The notes beneath the pieces were generated by a model. That model made no database searches, was not told the origin of the DNA, and saw only the letters and a list, made by a program, of their open reading frames with translations. 64,000 bases of DNA from Anarhynchus alexandrinus (taxonomy: Eukaryota; Chordata; Aves; Charadriiformes; Charadriidae), in contig VUYV01000157.1 of NCBI GenBank assembly GCA_008711295.1, forward strand, positions 154,146 to 218,145, written 5' to 3'. Every line of letters starts with the position of its first letter. The stretch's first letter is position 1. Position numbers and translations under genes: made by a program. This document shows positions 35,979-49,945 of this stretch, piece after piece.

Positions 35979-38900
35979 CTTAAAAGCCCAAGAATATGTG
36001 CATCTGGTGCCCTGATACTGTGCAAGGGATGGGATATTTAGCAACCCTGGCTAAAGATTTCTTGTGTACATTGAGGAATAATGTACGCTGCTTTGGAAAA
36101 CTTCTGACAGTGGAAATGTTCTTTTCCCTTTTTTTTTTTCCTAATTATAAGAATAAAAGAACAATTTATCTACTGTGCTCTAGATTACATGGTTCAGAAC
36201 CATGTTTTTTGGCGATAACCGATGTGGTATACATGGTGCCATTGTTATCAGTAATTATGTTGATATTGGCTCTACTTATGTTGATTTCCTTCTTACTTTC
36301 ATTTGATTTCTTAACATTGCTCAGGCACTGACTGCAGTATGAAGAAAAATGTGCACAGCAGTGATATGTGCCTAGGATTGAAATTTAGCACAATTTTCTT
36401 TAAAAATGGAGGAAAGGAAAGAATTCTTTCTACTTCCTTTGCTTGTTGTGCCCTGCAATGCTAATCCTCTGAGTTTGGGAGAACACATAAATAACAAACT
36501 CTGCCAGTTATGCTTTCACAAATCTACTGGCAATTTATAAAGACACAATATTGCATGTAGAGACTGGGGTGGTTTAGTTAATTCCCTTTTATACACATTT
36601 TATTTTCCCTACTTTTTATTGATTTCAGTAGGTGTTAGATCAGAGATTTCACATTTGGAATTATTTCCTCCAGTCTCTCTTGGCTTTTTCTTTGAGATCT
36701 TCTTTCTTATAGTGGTGTTTTTCTGTATATATTCTGTAAATATTTTTATTATATAAAGGTAAGACCTAAAGGTCTCAGTGATGATTAGAATGGCACTGAA
36801 GAGTTTACATGCATTGATTTCAAAGCCCCAGAAGATCACTTTGTCATCCAGCAACAGCAGGTATTAAGGGACAACAAATTTTCCATCAGGAGCACGTGCA
36901 ACAGTTGGAATCATTCTGCTGTGCTCTGGAAGTAAATGACATGAGCCTAGTAGCTTGAGGTTGAAACAAATTAAACATGTTATTGCCTAATAAAATATGC
37001 TAATGGTGTCCTTCACAAATTAGAATTATGTTTCTCATTTCCACTTGAATGTCCTATTTCATCTTCTTTTGTCTGGGTTCTTCCTTGTATCATATTATGA
37101 TCAATAAGGCTGCACAAAAAGACGTATCCCTGTGTACTGTATTGAAAATAGAAAAATAAAATTTTAAAATACAGTTTTTGTTGGTTCCCACTATGCTTCT
37201 CATCTTGTGTCATAGGTTGGTAGCCTAGACAGTATATGTAAGCTTTTTATAAAGAAGTGATTACACATACATATTTCAACATAAGCCCACAAGACAATAT
37301 GCAGAAAAAAAATACATTCCCTATCTTCTACCTTCTAAAAATGTACCTGAATAATGAAACATTGTGTAATTTTCTTCAGTTTTGTGCATTTTTTCTGTAA
37401 CTTTTATAGAAAGGTAGTATGAAATATTTTACAGGGACAAAGTGTGAAAATCAAGCATATATAAATATTTTGGGTTTATATATATGTAAGATAGCATACA
37501 AATATTTTAAAAGCATAAAGATATTTACTTTAACAGTGAAGTTCTGTCCAGTCTTACAGCCCATTTTGGAAATTACCTCCCCCAAAGAGAACATACAACA
37601 CATTTGGATTTGCTCTGGAGTTACGATCTGACTTTCTCAAAGAAAACATAGGCAAAAGGTTGATAAAGAAGCACACTAACTTCGAGGACCCACTGGTTAG
37701 AATTTATTCTAGAGGTCAATGATAGAAGTAATTAGATTTTAAAATACTGAAAGTCTCATACTAAGTAGAGAACAGTGAAAAAAGGTCTTGCACATATGAA
37801 TTAGGATGATGTAAATTTTACGCACCCCATGATTAAATGCACTAAAATCCCATGTAAATATAGAGCTGGTGTTGGACTGCCAGTTTTAAGTGACCTTTTC
37901 TGAACCACTCAAAATGGCATTTAAGGTGCAGATGGTATAAATGATCTCTTCTGTTTACTAAACTTGCTTAGTTTTTTTGTAAACCTGCAGTTCATGTCCA
38001 GCCTGCAGCTGAAGCCCAGAGAGGCTCCCTGACAACTGAATAACTGTACTGAGAGGGGAAAGGAGAGATGAAACTGGTGGTTCGGGTTCTCTGCTGGGGA
38101 TGTGGCCTGCAAGGGAAAAATCTGACAGAAAAGGGGGAGAAACATCTGTGGTCACCAGGATTTGTAAAGGCTGAACAACATTGGAAATTTCCCTGTCACT
38201 GGCGCTCTCCACACAGGGTAAGCAGCTGGAGGGGCCCTGCAAGTCACCAGGGCAGACACCCAGGACTTTCGTCAGTCACAATCCACGTGTTTTTCCAACT
38301 TTGTCTGTTTTGACCAACTCCCTCTAACTACCCCTGGGTCTGGCTGATCAATCTGGGAGGTGTTTCTCAGTTAGAGACGCTGTTTCCAGCAACAAAATAA
38401 CTTTCCCCATTTCCCCGACCTCAACTCCAAGTGACTTTTAGTGAAGAAGCTCCAAAAATGAACCATGCACCAAACCCACAGCGGTCACATTTTGCCATTC
38501 TGTTTATAGGAAATATCAAACATATGCATGCTTGAAGATACTGTCCTGTTTTTGGAATTCTCATTCACATTGTCACAGCTCCCTGATGGTGAGAAATGCT
38601 GTCCTGGAGGGGGGTTAGGTGTGTAATGTAGATACAGGTTCAGATAATCCATGGGGGAACTTATCTCCAAATGGTTTTGGCTGGGAAGAAAGAGCTGATC
38701 AAAGGTCAAACAGGCAGGAGCTGTCGCTAGTCTGGAGCTGGCCTGGTGGTGGACATCAACCTCTTCTGGAGTCTGAGTTGCCGCCAGTTTGTGGTCAAGC
38801 ATAGCAAATGAGCTTTGGGACGTCTTAATTCACACTTTCCTTGCTTCAGAGAGTCTTAGTCAGGGAAGAGACGTGGTTTTTCCTTCATGATATAGTTGTT

Positions 38901-41391
38901 AACATTTAGTTATCTGTTCTGAATGATGACGACTTCAGTTGGATTGTCTTTTCCATGAAACGAGTGAAGTAAACGGACACACTAGTGAAGATGCCAAGCT
39001 AACCAAATTAAGCCTGGCAACTTTCATCCTTTTTAAAAAGTTGTAACTGTTGCTTGCACAAAAAAAAATCTGCAAATCCTTCTTCCAACTAGCTATGGTA
39101 TTGTTGATGTGAAGCAGTGGTTCTAATTAGAAGAAAGCTATTCATTTTCTTAGAATATTCTTTTTATATTTTTTATGGAGAAGACCCAGTCACATGCATA
39201 AAAGATACTAAAAAGAGAAGAATCAAACATTATAATGTGTCGTAAAACCAGTCTTGCACTTGTGAAGTTTAAAGAAGTTTAGCTACAGATTTAAATGGAC
39301 CATAAATTAGGTCTTACGTACCCTACTGAGAAGATGTGGGTAATTTCTAATGTAATGGTTATGTTCAAATACATATGAATTTCTTCACAAAGGAAAACAG
39401 ATTGTATTTAATTAGTATCTTTGAGAATCAACTGACTTCTAACAGTGATGTATTGTTTAATTGTTATTACTCAGAAACACATTTCAGAGCTAATGAGGCA
39501 TTTTCATGTTCAAAGAAATTTTAAATAATATTTTTCAAGCATAGCCTGCTATTTTTTTCTTAAAAGCATACTTCAATCAAATTAAGAAGCTGAAAGAAAT
39601 TGTACATGATTTGTTTAATGCAGAATTAAATAAACATAGAAGCTCAAAAGACACAGATATAGATCCATGTTCTGGCACAAGTGTCACCTGTCTTCTCAAT
39701 AACAGAAGGGAACTTCAAAGCTGGACTAAACAGTGAGATGCACAGTCATGTTTTATAGGTTTTTTTTTTAGCCCTAGAAGTTGAAAAATCATAAATAAGA
39801 ACCCTAAATCAAGTCTTCTACATAAAAATTAAGAGTCTAAACCAGCAAAAAACTGATGGGTTCATTTTGTTTGCTTGGGTTTCTGAGACAATAGGGTACA
39901 ATACGGTAATATTTGTGGTAATATTTGCGAATTACCCCATTCAAATACTATGATCTTCACAAAATAGGTCTGGTAATCTTTTCTGGATATTCTGAAAGCT
40001 GAGATCCCCAAGCAGTCTCTTTATTCAACAGTTGAGGCTTTATAAAGACTATATGATATTGTTGAAAGAGTAAAGATGCTACCTCCAGCAATGTGTCCTT
40101 CAAAAAAATAATTTAAAAAAAACATGATAGTCATTGGGCGTGATCTTTTTTTTGCCTAATTCTATATTCATACTTTTTTGTACTAGGAATAAAATCCTGT
40201 AACTCTCCATTGTAGTTCTCACTTATGCTAATGGTGATTAGAAGTCCAATGCATCACAAAAGTATATTTGCTCCTTTGCCACAAAAATCCAATAATCAGT
40301 GTTTGCTCTGCTCTGATGCTTAGCTTAGGATTGTCAATAGCCCTTAAAGACTTTCATCAGGACTCACGCATCTATCAGTCCAAGTTTACTTTGAAAATCC
40401 TGGCTGTAAAAAATACATTCTCTTCAGAATACTGATGGACAAACCAGGAAATAAGTAAACTAGAAATTTATGTACTTCTTTTGAAGTCAAAAGAAAAAAT
40501 ATATATTTGCCATACGAAAAGATTATAGCTGCTAGAAGAAGATAGAATAATTTCAAGTTTTAGAAGAGAAATTAAGGAGAATTGAGATAGGACAAAAAAT
40601 AGAAAAGAGTATTTAACAACACAGATTTTCAGGAATGTTTCCTGACAACCTGTATTCTTGTTTTTGCTAGTAAAAGTAGAGTTCCCCATAAGCAGTCAAA
40701 TAACTGTGATTTTTAGTTAGTGGCATGAACTAGTGCTATTTAGTATGACTTCAAAGGCATTGAACTTCAAAGTTATAGATCCTTCAGTCCCCATTCTGGC
40801 ATCCTTCTCCTGCACCATCTTTTTCTGTTTGCATGTTCTGCTTTTGAAATGAAAAACAATTTAAAAGTAAAAGAAAGGTGAAAAAAAGTCTTCAAAACAT
40901 TGCTGTTCAGATGAATTTGCAGTTCTCTTGACAGCCCAGATGCGGTGTCTAAAGACAGTACTTTGAGGGTTTAGGGCAGTATTTTGTAGTTCTTTGAAGT
41001 CACTCAGTCCAATCTGATTAGTAGGGTTAGTTATAAATGCTGAAAATGCATATGCATGTGTACTGAGAGACCCTCATTTTCCTTGATGAGCACATAAACT
41101 CTTGCTGTGTGGTGGAAACCCTTGCATAACTTTTCCTTTGCAGATTGCAGCCCTTATACAACACATGGAATGGGATACAGATGCAAAGATGCTATCAGAT
41201 GCAAAGACCTAACAAGAGAAGAAAATAGGAACATGAAAGCAGAGAGGACCATAAAACTGAGATTTCTGTGACTAAAGATAAAGTGTCTTCTGGTAGTCAA
41301 TACAAATGTGAAGTCCAGGACATCTGCTCTGTCCTCACCTCAAAGGAGAACTGCAGACTACTACACCCCTTACTTCCCCTACATCTTACTA
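35979..41391. other. unique AT-rich noncoding DNA
   Basis: No gene or mobile element recognised over 5.4 kb. The 111-codon plus-strand frame at 35996-36331 crosses a T-rich run and has no recognisable domain. A slightly GC-richer segment at 37980-38780 carries short frames on both strands but no convincing coding signal. Confidence 0.5.
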
Positions 41392-41445
41392 GGTACTTTT
41401 GTATACATGTACATTTGTACACGTATAAGTTTGTACTTTAGTACC
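41392..41445. other. imperfect inverted repeat, possible hairpin
   Basis: GGTACT at 41392-41397 and AGTACC at 41440-41445 form outer arms. Inside them TATACATGTAC (41402-41412) pairs with GTACACGTATA (41417-41427) with a single mismatch around a four-base loop. The tetranucleotide GTAC occurs five times in 54 bp. It could extrude as a cruciform or fold as RNA if transcribed; no function is known. Confidence 0.6.
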
Positions 41446-43389
41446 AAAGACCAAAGGAAACTCAGAACACTGTGACATAGGAAAAAAGCAGGAGCTAGGT
41501 GCTTCCAATGCTTTAAATCCTCCTGTCCCTGCAGATGTTCATCATTGGAATGTACCCTACATTGACATGCGGGGTTGTCATACTAATACAACGTAAAGGG
41601 TGTTGCAGCAAGGCAACTATTTCGGTATACTATGAGTTTTCAGTTTCTGAGTGAATGTTAAGATCTTGAAATCACATAAGAATAATTATCCCACCAATCT
41701 GGATGGGATTTCAAAAAAACCTCAACATAAATAGGGTACAAAGAAAATTAATGTTTGAGGTATTTTTGAGATTAGATGATTCTAATGAAGAGGAATATTT
41801 TAGAGACTGAGAGAGATTGCCATTGTGCTTTGTGCTAAGGTCCACAAGACCATTATTTGGGATATTTCAGCCTATTTTCAGCTTGGGATGAAAACCAAAC
41901 CTACCAGTCATTCTAACTGAGCTGTTGCCTCCTGCGTCCACTGGGACTACCATCTTCACCAACCTCCACTGCTACAAAGGCTTTCTGAAGAACATGCCAA
42001 ACATTTTTACTAGTATTTAGATTAATATTGAGTTCAAGATTTTGCCTAATTGCCTTTCAGGCAAATCCTGAAACTGTAGGATTTTAAAAGATTGTCCCCA
42101 CAGACTTCTCTTTGCTTCTTTTCTGTGAGGGGCTCATGTTGGCAAAGGCCATAAAAGCTCTAGGGAGAGAGCCAGGCTGATGATAGCTTAAGGCAAAAGA
42201 GGAAAGGCTTTGAAACTCCCTCTCAGATTGAAGGAAGGCAGTTCAGGTGCTGTAGGTTCTCCACAGCCCATCTAGACAGGTTTCCCTTTTCCAGCAAATA
42301 TGGCAGAGGCCAGTTTTGGTAAGCAAGGATGGATCCATCTGGTAGGTAGGTACCCATCCAACAGAGGAAAACCAGCTCTGGGACAGGCAACTTTATTTCC
42401 CTAAGCGGGGTAAAGCAAGAACCGAGGGTTGGGAACATCATACTTGAGGCCAAGCACTGTGGCCACATCTTACTGGACAGATACTCAACTTCTGGGAGTC
42501 AGCTGAAGGAGAGCACGAGGCCCTGGAAGGTCCTGCCCTTGGCAGGGAATACAACAAAGGTGTTGAGCTGAGCTCCATCCTCCTACTGCCAGCTGCACCA
42601 TAGACGTTGCTGTCTCTGGAGCTTCCCTGCTTTTATATTGTGATGCCACCTCTGGGAAACTTCAGTCTATTTTTCTCCTCCTGAGGAAAGGCTCAGCAAC
42701 ACAGAACTGGAGACACAAACCATTAGATGTACAAGATAAATAAAACAAGAACAGCAGGACAAAACCAAAGACAGAATATACTCTTTGAAACCAGCCCAGT
42801 GGTTGAGAAACTCTGCTTAGTAAATCTGCAGAGACTGTAATCAAGTTGTGGCTATATATTCCTCCATGTCGAGAGATTGCTTTAGAGGAATGGGGTTTTC
42901 TGTTTTTAATTTTCTCAAATATTAAGAAAGTTTTGTGCTGTTGTCCTAGTTTCTGCAACAGATTGCTATGTGCTTAATACTCCCAGCATTGAAAATTTTC
43001 CAGGCATAAATAAAATAACACTCAGTAAGGGATATTGTAGACCATTTCTCTTTTTCTGACCCTCTCTAGGCCCTCATTTGGTGAGACCAAAAGGTTTCTG
43101 AGTGTGCATTAGCTGAAAAATATCTTGAAATCATGAAGTACCCATCCTCCTTGTGCTCATGGCTTGCTATTTCTAAGGGGAAAACTTGTCTTCTAACTGT
43201 AGAGGCTCTTCATAGGTATCCAGTCATAATCTCCCTCTTGAAAAAGAAATAAGGAAATAGAAGCTTTTTATTTTTAAGCTGACTGTTCTTGCATGCTTTC
43301 ACAAGTGAAATAAATTTGAGTAGATGGTGATGCAAGTTTGACCCCTCCCATCCAAAAAAATATTCATGACCTGAGGGCTTTCTCAAGAG
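41446..43389. other. unique noncoding DNA
   Basis: No recognised content. The segment 42100-42660 is somewhat richer in GC and has modest open frames (81 and 98 codons, minus strand), without domains or splice context. Confidence 0.5.
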
Positions 43390-43420
43390 AAAAAAAAAAA
43401 AAAAGAAGAAGAAGAAGAAG
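43390..43420. repeat. A15 run followed by (GAA)n
   Basis: Fifteen A residues at 43390-43404 pass directly into five GAA units plus a final G. The sequence before it is unique, so this is not an obvious retroelement tail. Confidence 0.95.
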
Positions 43421-46400
43421 ATTTTTATTTTGGGTGCAGTTATGGGGACAGAAACTGGCTCTAAGCGGCTTTAATGGAGTAGAGGAGACAGCTGAAAGTT
43501 CAGACAATGTGTCAGTAATCCTTCCTGGCTCCTGCCAGGTACCATAGACTGTAACATTGGTCAGATGGCAATTTAGAACAATCCATGAGGTGAAATGTAG
43601 AAAATGCCTCCAGTAGCACCGTTAATATTTGTTCTCCGTTACTTTCGATCTAACAGCAAATCTCCCAGCTACCCCTTGCTGCATGGTGCCAGGCGCTGCC
43701 AAAGAAGAACCAGAAAGGCCAACTCTACTTTTGAACAAAGAGCTCGCTGATAATTTCTGAGCTTGTGAAACAATACCGTCAGGCAAGAACTCCAGAAATC
43801 TCAGGAAAGGCCACAAGATGTGCAAAATCATCTATGGTTCTTTTGCTGTTGGGACTTTACAGCCTGCTCCGTATCCTTTCCCCAGCTATGGAAAATTGAG
43901 GACAAATGGAGTAAATTGTAGCTGAACGTTCATGTTAATTGATACATCAAATCAATTAAATACTACTGTAAAGCCCTTTAGCTGCGCCATACTGTGGGTT
44001 TAGAGCAGGTTCCAATTAAAAATATGAAGTGAACGCTGACAGCCCGTTCCCCACAGCAAGCACAGTGATACACGTAGTTAATTCTGGAGAGAAGTAGAAG
44101 GTGGGGGCTGGCAGCTGAAGGTTCGGGTGAATTGCTGATACGCAGAACTTGAAAACTGTGCCCCATGAGAATGAGCACCTTTCCGCTAAATATTTTCACC
44201 GTTACCTCTAGGCAGGGTGCAGCTCTGGACATCCCTGCCTGCGGGCATCCTCTCCACTGGAAGGACCTTTCTTGGGGAGAGCAGTGCTGGGCTGCCTAAC
44301 TGATTTAGTTCAGTCTCCCCAAGAGCAAGAAAAGGTGATTGTAATTAGCCTTGGACTCTAATTACGCAAAGAGAAAAAATAGTTTTGGTAAGATCCTATA
44401 CATTCATAAAAGCCTTCTGTAATGATTTGTTTCTGCCATGATATTTCAAACCAGTTCCTAAGGCAGAAACAGTCTCAGGTTTACATGGACTACCATGAAT
44501 GCCCAACAGCCCTGTGGAGCTCCTGGGCGTATCTACCTCTGGGAGATGTGCTTCACTCTGACATTCACTGAAAGGTCAAGAGGCCGTCCTGTGAGCACGG
44601 TCCCAGTGGATACGAAATTTAGAATACAAATTGCAGTTCAATTTGATCGAAAAAAGGACGCAAGTGAGTCAGAGTATTGATGAGGAGAGACAGTATGTCA
44701 TTTGGCTATTTGCTGCATTTATTTCTGACATTCAAGGGGTGATAGCTTATCTTCCCACAAGGACCTACTAATATGTTAAATCAATAAAAAAAGGGAAAGC
44801 ACTAACCTCGTTATTTGTGTTTGCTATAAATAGCTTGGCCCAGGTTAACAAACCAGTCAGTTGGATACACAGTATTAATTTCTCAAATATTAATATTTAC
44901 TCACAATGGTAGAGTTTCTCTCTATAATTAGGCAAGAAAACAACCATAATGGCTAACATATCAATATAGGTAGCAATAATTAGGAAATACTGTCTGTTAA
45001 AATTTTATACAGCTAAGTAATTAGATTGAATGGGATTAAAGGGCTATTGATTATAAAAATCAGTGAGGCTTAAGTTTTGAGTTATCTTACAGAATAACTG
45101 TGTGCGGTCAGTGTTTGGTGACTTGTATAGTCACTGAAAACCTAAGCCTCTACAGCTACTAGAGAAATAAAGGCAGTTTCTGAAGAGTTCAACAAGTTGC
45201 GCACAATATCAAAGGTTCAGGAAAAGCACCTCAGGCTCTACAAAAGAAATTAGTTACCTTGCGGACTACAGAAGGAAAAAGGATTCTGAATATGACTGTC
45301 AGCACCTGTCTTAATCACCGTGACCAAGAAAAAGAGGGACAATGCCCATAATTGAAACTCAGCTGAATCACAGCCAAGGGCGCTGCAAAGATCATCCATC
45401 CCAGCACTGCTGTGATACCCTGAAAAGATGTAAGTTACAGTCTCTATGAAATGATGGTGCCTCGTTCCCATTAATTTCAGATGGATAATTGGGCAGAATA
45501 TAGACTGTGTAATTACGAGGAGATAAGAATATACACTTTTAAATACCTTCCGTTCCACATTGCTGCAAGATACAATAATCTTGCGCCTCAGTGTGACCCG
45601 TTTCATAATTTTTTTTAGGCAAATCAATGAGTGAAAAGAAAATGTTAGCCTTCTTAGTACTACTCACTGCTTTTTTAAAAAGAAAATGCGCTGTATTAAC
45701 CAACTGCCTGGGTGTTGACTTTTTAGTACTACACAGCTTTTTGGCAATTGATGGCACAGGCAATAGTCACTTTGGGCCTATCCCTGGTGGGGAACTTAGG
45801 AAAATTTCCCTGTATGAAGTAACAGCAATAATTTATAATGGATCAGTTAAACTACGCTATGTTCTGTATGTCATACAGAAATGAAATAGCTGTGTTCTAC
45901 TTTTAAAGCAAAAGCCAAATTAATTCAATTCATCTTAATTCACATTAAAAGCACAGTCTCCCAAGAGGATTTGGTCCAGTTTAATCAGCCCATTCTAAAA
46001 ATTTATTCTGATTGAATTCATTGAATATCTTCATGTGAAGAAGCCCTTTCTTCTTAATGAATAACTATATAAAAATATAAAAGAATATAAAATAAATTGA
46101 AAACAGCAATTAAATCCACAGAAGTAATTAAAAGCAAGAAATGTTTATCTCAAAATAATATTGGTTGTAAGACTATATTGGCAGTAAAATGTTGTAGCCG
46201 TCAGTGACTAATTTCCATAGCATTTAAACCATCACTGTCTCAATGACTGAATGTGGAGGAAACTTGATTTACCAACAAAATCTACAGTGCGACTGTGCCA
46301 CTGAGAGTCTCGAGGCACTTGTCATGACCCTGTGGAATGAAAATGATTTTTCATTTGCTCCCTGAAGGCAATATCTGGAGAGATTGGGCTCTTTGGGCTG

Positions 46401-48632
46401 TAGTGGGAATGCTTGATCTCTGCCCATGGCCTTGGAGAGGAGCAGACACAGTGACCTGTTCACTGACTGCCAACCAGTTGATTTGCAGTTGATCTGTTCA
46501 GAGAAGTTCTCTTCACAGAAGCAACAATGAATTTTATTTTTTTTTCATTTCCTCTGAGATTTCTTTCTTTCGACTCTTGCTAATGTTGCTTCGTATGTCA
46601 CTGTGTCTGTGCCAGCAGACACCTCGCCAGCTCCACCTGCCCTTTGCTCGCACGACCCCAACAGGAGGGGAATGCATTTTGCCATGGGGGCTGCTGCTCT
46701 GCGGGCCAGTGAGGCAAACAGGCTCTGCCACTCTACCATATCTTATTGGTGAAAGTGTTTGCTTGGGCTCTGTGCGCATGATCCAGGATCAACAACCAAA
46801 ACCAGTTACTTAATGTCACTTTTACTGCTGTTTTCTTGAGGGTACCTTAACGAAACTTTCCTAAGGACTACTTCATCCCAGTTAGTTCAGGCGAAGTCCC
46901 TGTAGTCATTTTGCTCAGTGTTCACTTCATGACTCACAATCTGATTGATATTTTTGCCCTATGAACTTACTTGTAAAGATAAATTACTATTGCATAACAT
47001 TTTGCTCACAGTAAAATAATATATCACCTGCTTTTAAGAATAACTGGTGGTTTTGTTCTTGCTGCTTAAACTTCTCCTTTGGGTGTAATATTTTCAAACT
47101 AAACACAGTAACCTTTTCTTAGTTTTAATAGAATTTGAAAATAAAGAAAAATGGCTTATAGCTAGGAGTTCACAAGTGTTTTCCTTCTAATGCCAGGGCT
47201 GAGGCCATTATAGCCGTCAACCTGCAAGATTAACAGCATCATAATGACGTTACTAGTTTTCTAAAAGATCTATTTATAAAACAAATGATCTACTGAAAAA
47301 AGGTAATTTATCTGTTATAGTTACAGATATGGATGCAAAACCTTTTGATCAAAAATAACAGTTTCAACTTCAGACTTAAAAATCATTTTCATAGTTTGAT
47401 CAGGAAAAATTTGTGGTGGGAAGAGCATTGGCACCATTGCCTTTGAACTGATTTTGGATTCTAAAAATTTCTGGCCAAACTGCAGAGGTCTCATATCAAT
47501 TTCTGCTAAAGTAAGGAAACCTTCCAGAGACGTCCCCCAGTTTTTATTTCTCCAAGACACACACATTCTTATATGATTTTTAGAAGTATCACCACATCAA
47601 CCAGCTTGACTTGCATTCAGTAAATGAGATTATATTTACGCCAGTGAAGGAAAACGTCACATTTTTTTGTTAAAGCAAAAGATTGAGCAATAAAATGACA
47701 GTTTAAGGAATTTCTGTCACCAGGGTTTTCTGAAGTCAACTTGTTGGAGACTGTTGGGGGAGCTGCAACCCATGGTGGCAGTCTGAGAACAAAGCAAGGT
47801 GAGTACTCACTTGTGTAGTGCAGGAAGATGCTTCAAATACCTTGTCTCAGCTTAGCAAATGCTTTTGTGTTTAACAGTGAATGATCTCTACTGTTTACTT
47901 GTGTTACTGAGCTATAAGCTGGAGCCCTGCAATAGAGAAGCCTGCATATACTGAGGAAATAATTGGATTTTAATTTTTCGGAATGTTTTCTCAATCATTT
48001 TCACCCCTCTTGGGACCCATGCACTGCCAGGCCCTGTGTGAAGGAGACAGCAACTCATAGGCAATTACTTTTGCCGTGGTGCAAATGCTCAGCCCTTCGC
48101 TGGGCAGTGCACCGCCTGACTCAGCTGAGATGGCAGAGAGATTAAATCAACCCAAGTGAGGAAAGAGGCGAGTGAAGTTCTCCCTCATGCTGAGTAGGGA
48201 ACCAAACTGTCACTGTTTGGTTTCTACCCTCTGCCTGGAGCAGTATGGCTCATGTGGACTCCTCCACTCACTTTGTTTGCAAGGGTTTTCACCCAAATGG
48301 CTCCTTGCTTTTATCAGAGGACAGTAAGCTTGCTCCAGAAAACCCTGCACTATTGCCACCAGTGCATGCCCCTGGGGTGCAGCTTTGCTGGGTGATGGGC
48401 TCTGCTCCCTGTGCCGCAGAGGCCAGGTGGCCTTGGGGGTGTCCGGCTGCCAAATGCAGCACCCCACGTACAGCCCCGACACTGCAGAGATGTTCATTTG
48501 CAGTCTCAGACATTGTACTGTTACACTGTCAGTGACCCCAGGCAGATTCTTTTTTGGCAAAATTACACTCAGTCTGATACATATTTTTGCTTGCTGCTAC
48601 TGAAATGTCCAAGTTCTTCTTTATTTTTTATT
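43421..48632. other. unique noncoding DNA
   Basis: No gene, RNA or mobile element recognised. Frames up to 125 codons (45250-45627, minus) have no identifiable features; a modest GC-rich stretch at 46600-46750 produces overlapping frames on both strands. Confidence 0.5.
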
Positions 48633-48648
48633 CCCCCCCCCCCCCCCC
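48633..48648. repeat. poly(C)16 run
   Basis: Sixteen uninterrupted C residues follow TTTATTTTTTATT. Long C/G homopolymers are rare in vertebrate genomes, length-unstable and error-prone in sequencing, so the true length may differ. Confidence 0.95.
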
Positions 48649-49392
48649 GAAGAATACTTCAGAGCATTACAGGCAGCAGGTTAGCAGCTATTTCTCATTG
48701 ATTCTGTCCAAACTCAGAAGCAATCAGACCCTAGTAATCAAATTTATTGACTGTCACACACCATAGAATTCAGCAGTCAAAAAAAGGTTACGACAGTCCC
48801 TACATACAACAAGTACTCTAATACCGTTATTTCTTTTATAACTTCTGGATGACCTGAGCTTCAAGAACCTGTTCAAAAGTAATGAATGTTTGATTCCTTT
48901 GGGTATCACACTGTGGCACAACTGGTCCAAATGATGGTTCCAAAAAGTTGTGTTCTTTTTCTTTTTGGTGTATTTTAATACAAATGGTTGTTGCAGGAAG
49001 CCTCAGAAGGCTTATTTGTGCATGCCTGTGAATCAAAAGAATAACACTGAATGCTGTTTTGTAAGAGGCTGAACCAGAGGTTAAAGCTAGATATAAGGGG
49101 ATTAATTTGATGGTTGGATTGAAGGAACTCTGACAGAAATCTTGTTGTGAAAACTGGACAGGTGATACAGAAATTAAGGAGGGGACATGGAAGTTTTTAT
49201 GGCTTTACCATTACTTTCAGGAACTGCTCAGGGTACATACAAGCATATATTCCACTTATGCAAAACAAACCCCTGGTTATTTGAATACAGAGATATCTGT
49301 TTATTACAAACAGAACTGACCAGATGTTTTAAATGAGAAGGTTCATACTGAGCATTGAAAGTCTTTCCTACCATTATTTTTAATGAAGTATA
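48649..49392. other. unique noncoding DNA
   Basis: Nothing recognisable in about 740 bp of AT-rich sequence. Confidence 0.5.
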
Positions 49393-49467
49393 GAGCAGTA
49401 TAAGAAGTATTTATATGTTTGAAAGAGAAAGAGCAGTATAAGAAGTATTTATATGTTTGAAAGAGAA
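49393..49467. repeat. near-perfect 38 bp tandem duplication
   Basis: The unit beginning GAGCAGTATAAGAAGTATTT at 49393 repeats at 49431. The two copies are identical over 37 bases and diverge only at 49468. The lack of substitutions indicates a recent duplication, or an assembly artefact. Confidence 0.97.
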
Positions 49468-49860
49468 TTGAGTAACAGTACAAATTTCTGTTTCTAAAAA
49501 TAGTCATTTATCTTAGTGTTATCTCTTGCAAACTACCTTCACCCTCCCTTACAAGGTCTTTAAACATTTTAACTCATAAATGATGATATTTATTAGTATT
49601 TTGTTGCAAGGATGGTTCAATAAAACAACCTGTGGAATTTCACAGAGCTGGTAATCCACAGTAACTTTTATAATGGAAAGATTTCTCATTTGTCTAAATA
49701 ATCTTCCCTTTCTATTTCATATGTTTTACCTCCCTCCAAAATAAGAGGTATACTAGAGTAGTGGCATGGTAGCAACGCCATATAATTGGTAACAGGCTGT
49801 ACACATATTGACTTTGCAAATATTGTTGAAAAGACAGTCTGGCGCCTGCACAAATAGAAA
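49468..49860. other. unique AT-rich noncoding DNA
   Basis: About 390 bp between two repeats, with nothing recognisable. Confidence 0.5.
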
Positions 49861-49945
49861 GAGGAGGAGGATGATGATGATGATGATGACGATGATAATG
49901 ATGATGATGATGATAATGATGATGATGATGATGATGATGGTGGTA
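49861..49945. repeat. (GAT)n trinucleotide microsatellite
   Basis: Three GAG/GAG-like units lead into about 23 GAT units with a few interruptions (GAC near 49888-49890 and single AAT units), ending in GGTGGTAA. In translation it yields spurious poly-His or poly-Ile frames on the minus strand, which are not genes. Confidence 0.97.

Noticed and set aside
43390..43420. A15(GAA)n as a processed-pseudogene tail
   Set aside because: No coding or repeat similarity is visible upstream and no flanking duplication was found.
45250..45627. 125-codon minus-strand frame
   Set aside because: No recognisable domain, AT-rich composition and no supporting signals.
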